Shown here: positions 1 through 5,254 of the stretch, piece after piece | How the letters are laid out: each line of letters opens with the position of its first letter | Position numbering within the stretch: the stretch's first letter is position 1 | NCBI GenBank assembly: GCA_003131925.1 | Contig: PKWC01000146.1 | Coordinates: 200-6,606, forward strand | DNA: 6,407 nucleotides | Direction of reading: 5' to 3' | DNA from: Alphaproteobacteria bacterium | GTDB lineage: Bacteria; Pseudomonadota; Alphaproteobacteria; Micropepsales; Micropepsaceae | The notes under the pieces: generated by a model | What the model was told of the DNA's origin: nothing | The model's database searches: none | The model's input: only the letters and a program-made list of their open reading frames with translations | Made by a program: the position numbers and the translations under genes

Positions 1-1363
1 CCTTCGCGGTCGCGGCGCCGATGCCTGAGCCGCCGCCCGTCACGACCGCGACCTGCCGCGCGAGCGGCTTCTCCGCCGCCTTGCCGAGCTTCGCCTGTTC
101 GAGCGACCAATATTCCACGTCGAACATGTCCGCCTCCGAGATCGGGCGATAGGCGCCGGTCGCCTCGACGTCCGAAATCACTTCGATGGTGTTTTCTGCA
201 ATATCCGCCGCAATCGCAGCGTCTTTCGCACTGGCGCCAAGCCCAAACAGACCTTTGCCCGGCACCAGCACGACGCGCGGCAGCGGATCGAGCTCGGACT
301 TCTTCGGCTCCGCGTGTGCGTTGTTGCGCGCGAAATATTCGTGATACCGCGCAATGAATGTTGCGACCGCCTCCTCGACAGAGGCTTTCCAGGCCTCGAG
401 CTTTCCCTCCTCCGGCGCCGGCGCGAGGAGCGGCCAGTTCTTGGTGCGGATCGTATGATCGGGGGTCACGACGCCCCGTTGCGAATAGCGCGCCAACTCG
501 GCGCCGTTCACGTAGTCGAGAATGCTCTGCGATTTCCGGAAACATAGAATCTGGCGCTTGACGGTTCCGGCGCGCTCGTCGCGCGCAATGGCGCAGGCCC
601 CGCGCAGGATCGGCGCGATGTCCGCCGTTCGCGCGAGCCGCTGCGGCATGGATGCTTGCACGAGACTCTTCCGGCCACGCTTGAGCCGCTCTTCCGCGAG
701 CGTGACCAGTTCGATCATGCGCTCATAGGTTTCCCGTGCGTTCTCTCCGACCGTGAAGATGCCGTGCTGCAGGAGAACGAGGCCTTCGACGCCGCGATGG
801 CGGTCGAAGATGTCGGCGACGCTCTTTGCGAGTGCGAAGCCCGGAATCGTGTAGGGCACATAGGCGACGCGACTGCCATAGACGTCACGCGCGATGCTCT
901 CGCCGTCTGGCTGATCTGTCAGCGCAAGCACCGCCGTCGAATGCGTGTGATCGACGAATTTGTGCGGCAGGAAGGCGTGCAGCAACGTCTCGACGGACGG
1001 ATTGGGGGCGCTCGCATCGAGCAGATTGACGCGCTGATAATTGACCATGTCCTCGTCGGAGAGGCGATCGAGCGCGCGCAGGCGGCGCAGGGGCGCGAGC
1101 TTCACCGCCGGCAATCCCGCCGGTTCGATGTTTCCCATGTCCCAGCCCGAGCCCTTGACGCAGATCACTTCGAGCCTGTCGCCGAGCAAGTCCGGCATTT
1201 GCGTCTTGACGGACGTATTGCCGCCGCCATGCAGCACCAGACGCGGATCGCTGCCCAGAAGCCGCGTCGTATAGACTCGCAGCGCAAGGTCCTCGCCGAT
1301 CTGCCGCGAGGCATAGCGCGCGACGAAATCCTGCGCTTCGGAATCCGACCAGCGGCTTTTCAT
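1..1363 (-). CDS. Class II aldolase / short-chain dehydrogenase fusion, 3' end outside window
   Basis: 454 codons are visible and the gene continues past the left edge; the family is usually about 650-700 residues. Residues ~20-235 form a class II (zinc) aldolase domain: HGGGNTSVK at 45-53, KGSG at 70-73, DHTHST at 138-143 and LQHGIF at 198-203. His139, His141 and His200 are the likely metal ligands, with Glu125 as candidate catalytic acid. After a linker domain, a Rossmann SDR starts near 436 with the nucleotide motif TGGGSGIG (442-449). The architecture is that of rhamnulose-1-phosphate aldolase/lactaldehyde dehydrogenase fusions (Bacillus YuxG, rhizobial RhaD). The ATG overlaps the mtnA stop (ATGA), with AGGA six bases upstream, so the two genes are probably translationally coupled. 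Inference from context: it cleaves 5-methylthioribulose-1-phosphate (or 5-deoxyribulose-1-phosphate) to DHAP plus an aldehyde, and the SDR processes the aldehyde. A role in rhamnose catabolism remains possible. Fold confidence is high; substrate confidence is moderate. Confidence 0.9.
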   Translation of the reverse strand, partial: MKSRWSDSEAQDFVARYASRQIGEDLALRVYTTRLLGSDPRLVLHGGGNTSVKTQMPDLLGDRLEVICVKGSGWDMGNIEPAGLPAVKLAPLRRLRALDRLSDEDMVNYQRVNLLDASAPNPSVETLLHAFLPHKFVDHTHSTAVLALTDQPDGESIARDVYGSRVAYVPYTIPGFALAKSVADIFDRHRGVEGLVLLQHGIFTVGENARETYERMIELVTLAEERLKRGRKSLVQASMPQRLARTADIAPILRGACAIARDERAGTVKRQILCFRKSQSILDYVNGAELARYSQRGVVTPDHTIRTKNWPLLAPAPEEGKLEAWKASVEEAVATFIARYHEYFARNNAHAEPKKSELDPLPRVVLVPGKGLFGLGASAKDAAIAADIAENTIEVISDVEATGAYRPISEADMFDVEYWSLEQAKLGKAAEKPLARQVAVVTGGGSGIGAATAK

Positions 1364-2466
1364 TTCGGGTCCTGTGTTTGTGCGCGGCGTTCGGGAAAGA
1401 GGGAGAGAAGTCCATCGCGCGAGGCGGCGCAAGTTCCGCGTTCGGTGATGAACCCGCTCACGAGACGCGCGGGCGTGATGTCGAAGCCGGGGTTCGCCGC
1501 CGCGCTTCCCGGCGCGCCGATTTCGACCGTCGCCAGCCCGCCACCTTCCAGCCGCCCGGTTATTTTCAGCACTTCGTCGCTGGATCGTTCCTCAATCGGA
1601 ATATCGCCGCCGCGTGCGATGGTCCAATCGATCGTAGAACTCGGCAAAGCGACATAGAACGGTACGTTGTTGTCGCGGGCCGCCAGCGCCTTCAGATAGG
1701 TACCGATCTTGTTCGCGACGTCGCCATTGGCCGCGACGCGATCCGTCCCCACAATACAAAGATCAACGGCGCCCACCTGCATGTAATAACCGCCGGCATT
1801 GTCCGCGATGATGGCGTGGGGCACGCCGTGACCGCCCAGTTCGAACGCGGTGAGAGATGCGCCCTGGTTGCGCGGGCGCGTCTCATCGACCCAGACATGA
1901 AGCGGAATCCCCGCATCCTGCGCCATATAAACAGGGGCGAGCGCCGTTCCCCAATCGACGCAGGCAAGCCAGCCCGCGTTGCAATGGGTGAGAAGGTTGA
2001 GGCACTCCCCATTCTTCTTCGACGCGGCATCGCGGAGAATGGCAAGTCCATGCTCGCCGATGCGCCGGCAAGTCTCAACATCCTCGTTGCAGATGGCAGC
2101 AGCTTCGCGCCAAGCCAGACCTGCACGTTCGCCGCGCGGTTGATTGCGCAGCGCAGCCCGCATGCGCGCGAGCGCCCAGCGCAGATTGACCGCAGTCGGC
2201 CGAGCCGCGAACAAGAGATCATGCACGCGATCGAGATGTTCGTCCGACGCATCGGCGCGCATTGCCAGCGCCACGCCATAAGCGGCGGTCGCCCCGATGA
2301 GCGGCGCCCCGCGCACGACCATCGTCGTGATGGCGCGCGCCGCATCCTCCGCGCTCGCGAGCTGCACTGTCGCAAACTCATGCGGCAACCTCGTCTGATC
2401 GATCACCTCGACGATGTTGTCGCCAACCGGCCAGATCGTCCTATAGGATTTGCCGCCTACCTTCAT
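1360..2466 (-). CDS. mtnA: S-methyl-5-thioribose-1-phosphate isomerase
   Basis: 368 residues, a normal length for the family. It converts 5-methylthioribose-1-phosphate (aldose) to 5-methylthioribulose-1-phosphate in cytosolic MTA salvage; family members are known that also take 5-deoxyribose-1-phosphate. Visible motifs: VVRGAPLIGA (50-59), LLTHCNAG (158-165) with catalytic Cys162, DETRPRNQGAS (194-204) for substrate binding, IVGTDRVAANGD (238-249) with catalytic Asp242, and NKIGTY (252-257). Key residues are intact. I chose the ATG at 2466 because MKVGGKSYRTIW is the usual N-terminus and a GGTGGA lies six bases upstream; a GTG start at 2502 would add 12 uncharacteristic residues. It ends in a 4-base ATGA overlap with the aldolase fusion. 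Upstream, 73 bases separate it from the GxxExxY gene, so the cassette interrupts what was probably a direct apt-mtnA junction. Confidence 0.96.
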   Translation of the reverse strand: MKVGGKSYRTIWPVGDNIVEVIDQTRLPHEFATVQLASAEDAARAITTMVVRGAPLIGATAAYGVALAMRADASDEHLDRVHDLLFAARPTAVNLRWALARMRAALRNQPRGERAGLAWREAAAICNEDVETCRRIGEHGLAILRDAASKKNGECLNLLTHCNAGWLACVDWGTALAPVYMAQDAGIPLHVWVDETRPRNQGASLTAFELGGHGVPHAIIADNAGGYYMQVGAVDLCIVGTDRVAANGDVANKIGTYLKALAARDNNVPFYVALPSSTIDWTIARGGDIPIEERSSDEVLKITGRLEGGGLATVEIGAPGSAAANPGFDITPARLVSGFITERGTCAASRDGLLSLFPERRAQTQDPK

Positions 2467-2507
2467 AGATAGTCCACCGCGGTGCGCGCTTTCGCACGCC
2501 ACAGAAG

Positions 2508-2532
2508 AATTACCACTGAGACACTGAGGACA
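2508..2532 (+). repeat. Left inverted-repeat arm of the GxxExxY cassette
   Basis: The plus strand reads AATTACCACTGAGACACTGA then GGACA. Against the minus strand of 2941-2966, 23 of 25 aligned bases match with one single-base gap. The internal period ACTGAGAC/ACTGAGGAC belongs to the 'GAGACACTGAGAACACTGAG' type of repeat. It lies just outside the GxxExxY stop codon and 41 bases upstream of the mtnA start. Confidence 0.75.
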
Positions 2533-2538
2533 TATAAT
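2510..2538 (+). promoter_or_regulatory. Sigma70-like promoter facing into the GxxExxY gene (antisense)
   Basis: TTACCA (4 of 6 to the -35 consensus), exactly 17 bases, then a perfect TATAAT at 2533-2538 on the plus strand. The left repeat arm supplies the -35 and the spacer. It would give a transcript antisense to the GxxExxY gene and then apt. It may be chance in an AT-rich patch. Confidence 0.25.
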
Positions 2539-2539
2539 A

Positions 2540-2983
2540 TCACATCACAAATCGGCGCAGCCCGTCTTTCAGGACAACGCAATTGAAATTCATTAGGAGG
2601 CCGACTTTCATGCCGCTCAAACGCAGATAAGTTAGCAACTGCGCCTCGTGAATGGGCAAGAGGTGGTCGACCGACTTTATCTCAACGATGAGGCGTCGTT
2701 CGATGACTACATCCAAACGATACCCACAACTTAGATGAACCGATTTATAGTGAACAGGTAGCGCGACCTGGCATTCATACGCCACACCCGCAGTACGGAA
2801 CTCAAAACAGAGACATTCCTCATATGCCGACTCAAGCAGTCCTGGCCTGAGGTATCGGTGAACCTCAATTGCCATACCTATCACACGCTCCGTTAGAGCG
2901 CTTTCTTCGTATTGTGAGAACTTTCCGTCAGCTTTCTCAGTGTTCTCAGTGTCTCCGTGGTGAATTTCCGTAGGCACGATCAA
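2540..2983 (-). CDS. GxxExxY family protein (PD-(D/E)XK nuclease-like)
   Basis: 147 residues if translated from the TTG at 2983, which overlaps the apt stop (TTGA) and has a GAGGG just upstream. The body matches the GxxExxY family: LTERVIGMAIEVHR (30-43), the name-giving GLLESAY (48-54), then Asp91 in YRLDVV and Glu101-Ile-Lys103 in LIVEIKSV. Together these last elements resemble a PD-(D/E)XK active site, and QLLTYL follows at 115-120. Function is unknown for the family; nuclease-like chemistry is inferred from the fold. The N-terminal stretch HHGDTENTE (8-16) is encoded by the right repeat arm and is probably not conserved protein, so the true start is uncertain; a GTG lies at 2977 and the first internal ATG falls inside the conserved domain. 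Base composition is about 50% GC over 2581-2940 (hand count), clearly lower than its neighbours, suggesting acquisition. No link to the salvage pathway is expected. Confidence 0.88.
   Translation of the reverse strand: MIVPTEIHHGDTENTEKADGKFSQYEESALTERVIGMAIEVHRYLRPGLLESAYEECLCFEFRTAGVAYECQVALPVHYKSVHLSCGYRLDVVIERRLIVEIKSVDHLLPIHEAQLLTYLRLSGMKVGLLMNFNCVVLKDGLRRFVM
2941..2966 (-). repeat. Right inverted-repeat arm of the GxxExxY cassette
   Basis: The minus strand reads AATTCACCACGGAGACACTG then AGAACA, followed outside the aligned part by another CTGAG. It mirrors the arm at 2508-2532. It lies within the proposed N-terminal coding region of the GxxExxY gene, where it would encode IHHGDTENT, and 13 bases downstream of the apt stop codon. 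Confidence 0.75.
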
Positions 2984-3507
2984 TGGCCCTCGAAAGAGAC
3001 GAGAGTCTTCACTTCCTTGCCTAAGACGCGGATTTTCTCGGCGCCGCCGAGGTCGGGGAGATCAATGACGAAGGAGCAGCCGATGACGTTTCCGCCGGCC
3101 CGCTCAAGAAGCTTGATCGCGGCGCAGCAGGTTCCCCCTGTCGCGATGAGATCGTCGACAAGCAGGATGTGATCGCCGTCCTTAACGGCATCCGTGTGAA
3201 TCTCGACCCGGTCGGTGCCATATTCCAACGCGTAGTCCTCCCCAATCACCTGCCAGGGCAGCTTTCCTCTCTTGCGTACCGGCACAAAGCCGACCGACAA
3301 TTGATGCGCCACGGCGCCGCCCAGAATGAACCCGCGCGCCTCGATCCCCGCCACCTTGTCGATGCGCACGCCGGCATAGGGCTGCACGAGTTCGTCCACT
3401 ACGCATCGGAATGCACGCGGATGGCCCAGCAGTGTGGTGATGTCGCGAAAGATGATGCCGGTCTTCGGATAATCCGGAATCGAGCGGATGACCGATCTGA
3501 AATCCAT
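2980..3507 (-). CDS. apt: Adenine phosphoribosyltransferase
   Basis: 175 residues, full length for the family. It makes AMP from adenine and PRPP in the cytosol, recovering the adenine released by the upstream MtnP. Visible motifs: FRDITTLL (20-27), GIEARGFILGG (54-64), RKRGKLPW (78-85), the flexible-loop region GEDYALEYG (89-97), and the PRPP-binding signature LLVDDLIATGGT (115-126) with the Asp118-Asp119 pair. The start is the ATG at 3507, five bases after the mtnP stop, with AGGAAGGG at 3517-3524 (minus strand) nine bases upstream. The reading frame stays open far upstream over mtnP, but that extension overlaps a clear gene in another frame and is not used. The stop codon overlaps the TTG proposed for the GxxExxY gene by four bases. 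Confidence 0.97.
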   Translation of the reverse strand: MDFRSVIRSIPDYPKTGIIFRDITTLLGHPRAFRCVVDELVQPYAGVRIDKVAGIEARGFILGGAVAHQLSVGFVPVRKRGKLPWQVIGEDYALEYGTDRVEIHTDAVKDGDHILLVDDLIATGGTCCAAIKLLERAGGNVIGCSFVIDLPDLGGAEKIRVLGKEVKTLVSFEGH

Positions 3508-3512
3508 GTGTA

Positions 3513-4391
3513 TCAGCCCTTCCTGAGCATCCGGCCCGCCACCGCGTCGAGCTTTGCGAACAATTCGGGATCGCGCTTGTCCGGTGCGGTGATGAACGCG
3601 GTATCGAGCACATGCTCGATACCGAGCGGGGACGGCGTGCGCTCGGGCCCGAGCTTCGGCGCCACGCGCGTGATTAGGCGGCGCGCCTTTTCCGCATTCT
3701 GCGACAGCACGGCCACGACCTGTTCCACCGTCACGTGCTCGTGATCGGGGTGCCAGCAGTCGAAATCCGTCACCATCGCGGCGATCGCGTAAGGGAGCTC
3801 CGCCTCGCGGGCCAGTCGCGCCTCGGGCATGGCCGTCATGCCGATCACGTCGCACCCCCAGGATCGATAGAGATTCGATTCGGCAAGCGTGGAGAACTGC
3901 GGCCCCTCCATCGCGAGATAGATGCCGCCCCTGGCGTGCGGAATGCCTTCCTCGGCGCACGCCTCGTCAAGCGCGTCGGCGAGCCTGGGACAAACGGGAT
4001 GAGCGAGAGACACATGCGCAACAAAACCGCGGCCGAAGAAGCTCTTTTCGCGCGCATGGGTGCGATCGATGAACTGATCGGCCATTACGAACATGCCGGG
4101 CGGCAGATTCTCGCGCAGCGAGCCGCAGGCCGAAACGGAAATGATGTCGGTGGCGCCGGCGCGCTTCAACGCGTCGATATTGGCGCGGTAGTTGATCGAT
4201 GTCGGCGAATGGACATGGCCGCGGCCGTGGCGCGGCAGGAACAGCATGTCCACGCCTTTCAGCCGGCCCGTGAGTAACGAATCCGAAGGCTCGCCCCAGG
4301 GGCTTTCAACTCTCTCCCAGCGCGCGTTCTCGAGGCCCGCGACGTCGTAGACGCCGCTGCCGCCGATCACGCCAAGGACCGTGTTTGCCAT
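3513..4391 (-). CDS. mtnP: S-methyl-5'-thioadenosine phosphorylase
   Basis: 292 residues. It phosphorolyses MTA (and, in many bacteria, 5'-deoxyadenosine) to adenine plus the 5-substituted ribose-1-phosphate; cytosolic, first step of the operon. Visible motifs: IGGSGVY (9-15), RHGRGH (54-59) for phosphate, SACGSLRE (87-94), DQFIDRT (105-111), MEGPQFST (161-168) and MTAMPEA (185-191). VTDFDCW (207-213) carries Asp209 and Asp211, the pair that marks 6-aminopurine (adenine) specificity, as opposed to the Asn of hypoxanthine/guanine-type enzymes. This supports an MTA rather than a PNP assignment. The start ATG at 4391 gives the standard MANTVLGVIGGSG-like N-terminus; a GGAAAG six bases upstream serves as the likely ribosome site and lies inside a palindrome. 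It sits 48 bases after petC and five before apt. Confidence 0.96.
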   Translation of the reverse strand: MANTVLGVIGGSGVYDVAGLENARWERVESPWGEPSDSLLTGRLKGVDMLFLPRHGRGHVHSPTSINYRANIDALKRAGATDIISVSACGSLRENLPPGMFVMADQFIDRTHAREKSFFGRGFVAHVSLAHPVCPRLADALDEACAEEGIPHARGGIYLAMEGPQFSTLAESNLYRSWGCDVIGMTAMPEARLAREAELPYAIAAMVTDFDCWHPDHEHVTVEQVVAVLSQNAEKARRLITRVAPKLGPERTPSPLGIEHVLDTAFITAPDKRDPELFAKLDAVAGRMLRKG

Positions 4392-4397
4392 GACCCG

Positions 4398-4409
4398 CTT
4401 TCCGGAAAG
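4398..4409. promoter_or_regulatory. Perfect 12-bp palindrome over the mtnP ribosome site
   Basis: CTTTCCGGAAAG is its own reverse complement. It extends to 4394-4413 with CCC/GGG flanks and one non-complementary pair. On the minus strand its right half contains GGAAAG, the probable Shine-Dalgarno sequence of mtnP. It could be an operator or a small RNA stem (four-base CCGG loop) that limits mtnP translation. Similar CCGG-centred palindromes are common in alphaproteobacterial intergenic DNA, so it may be only a scattered repeat. Function is not shown. Confidence 0.35.
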
Positions 4410-4420
4410 TGGGCCGTTCT

Positions 4421-4440
4421 ATCACGCGAAAACGCGCGAT
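4421..4440 (-). other. Stem-loop at the end of petC
   Basis: In the transcript, AUCGCGCG pairs with CGCGUGAU across a UUUU loop: eight pairs, one of them G-U. It begins on the last base of the petC stop codon. No run of U follows on the 3' side, so it does not look like an intrinsic terminator. It could protect the 3' end of the bc1 message or mark a processing point between bc1 and salvage genes. Confidence 0.45.
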
Positions 4441-5243
4441 CAATGCGCGTCGCGCCAGACCCTGCGATAGGAAAGGAAAAGCAGACCGGAAAAGACGATC
4501 AGGAACGCCATCACGCCCAGGCCAAGCCGCTTGCGCTCTTCCATGCTGGGCTCCGCCGCCCAGGCGAGGAAGGTGACGACGTCATGCGCTTCCTGATCGA
4601 CCTTGTTGGGAGTGCCGTCCGAATAGGTGACGGAGCCATCGGCGAGAGGCGGCGGCATCGAAATATTCCAGTCCTGGAAATAAGGATCGTAGTATTTGTT
4701 CGGGAGCACCTTGAACCAGACCGGCGGCTTCTCGTGAAAGCCGGTCAGGATCGAATAGACATAGGCCGCTCCGCCCACCCGCGCCTTTTCGATCAGCGAA
4801 AGATCGGGCGGGAGCGCGCCGCCATTCGCAGCTCGCGCCGCCTCCTCATTTGCAAAAGGAGGCGGGAAATCATCGGCCACGATGCCAGGACGCGTCAGGC
4901 GATTCCCGCTGCTGTCGAAGAGCTCCCCCTTGTCGTTCGGTTCGGCGGGAATCTTGTAGGACGCGGCGATCGCTTTCGCCTGCGCGTCCGTGAAGCCCGG
5001 GCCGCCAGGATCCGCCAGATTGTGGAAGGCGACGCGATTGAGGCTGTGGCAGGCCGAGCAGACTTCCTTGTAGACCTGAAAACCGCGCTGCAATGCGCCG
5101 CGATCGTAAGTCCCGAGCGCACCCTCAAACGAGAACGCGACGCTTTTCGGCGGACGCGCGTCGGTCGCCGTTTGGGCAATGGCCGCATCGCCGAGCATGA
5201 GGAGTGCGCAGAGGGAGAGACTTGCCCGGACGACCGTCGACAT
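4440..5243 (-). CDS. petC: Ubiquinol-cytochrome c reductase, cytochrome c1 subunit
   Basis: 267 residues. This is the c-type haem subunit of the bc1 complex; it takes electrons from the Rieske protein and passes them to soluble cytochrome c on the periplasmic side. Residues 1-23 form a signal peptide (basic start, hydrophobic run, likely cleavage after AIA). The haem attachment site is CSACH (62-66), and Met196 in NISMPPPL is the sixth iron ligand. Other family landmarks are YDRGALQRGFQVY (46-58), PPDLSLI (145-151) and YSILTGFHEKPP (163-174). A single C-terminal membrane anchor spans about 241-259, followed by RRVWRDAH on the cytoplasmic side. The ATG at 5243 is chosen because it opens the signal peptide and has TGAGGA eight bases upstream, overlapping the petB stop. 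The frame is open back to 5894, but that stretch lies over petB in another frame. The gap to petB is 11 bases. Confidence 0.96.
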   Translation of the reverse strand: MSTVVRASLSLCALLMLGDAAIAQTATDARPPKSVAFSFEGALGTYDRGALQRGFQVYKEVCSACHSLNRVAFHNLADPGGPGFTDAQAKAIAASYKIPAEPNDKGELFDSSGNRLTRPGIVADDFPPPFANEEAARAANGGALPPDLSLIEKARVGGAAYVYSILTGFHEKPPVWFKVLPNKYYDPYFQDWNISMPPPLADGSVTYSDGTPNKVDQEAHDVVTFLAWAAEPSMEERKRLGLGVMAFLIVFSGLLFLSYRRVWRDAH

Positions 5244-5254
5244 ATCTGCGATCC

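Larger units (their letters stand above)
2508..2966. mobile_element. Putative non-autonomous cassette: GxxExxY gene between inverted arms
   Basis: A 459-base unit is bounded by near-identical inverted arms, carries one lower-GC gene, and sits exactly in the gap between two salvage genes (apt and mtnA). No transposase or integrase is encoded, and I could not see a clear target-site duplication outside the arms. If it moves, it must do so with outside help or by homologous recombination between such repeats. The mobile nature is inferred. Confidence 0.45.

Noticed and set aside
885..1415. Minus-strand open frame of 176 residues crossing the mtnA-aldolase junction.
   Set aside because: It is a different frame over the aldolase gene, which has all class II aldolase motifs in its own frame.
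656..1657. Long plus-strand open frame (333 residues).
   Set aside because: It lies opposite the aldolase-SDR fusion and mtnA, has no recognisable motif, and is rich in Arg/Ala as expected of antisense frames in GC-rich coding DNA.
1378..2472. Plus-strand open frame of 364 residues opposite mtnA.
   Set aside because: It mirrors the complete, motif-bearing mtnA gene; low-complexity Arg-rich translation.
2475..2484. 10-bp palindrome CACCGCGGTG just upstream of mtnA.
   Set aside because: Short, GC-only pattern likely by chance in such DNA; it overlaps the mtnA ribosome site but nothing else supports an operator.
3508..3960. In-frame N-terminal extension of apt.
   Set aside because: It overlaps mtnP in another frame; the ATG at 3507 gives the standard Apt N-terminus with a strong ribosome site.
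4421..4440. The stem-loop as a Rho-independent terminator for the bc1 operon.
   Set aside because: No U-rich run follows the stem on the transcribed strand.
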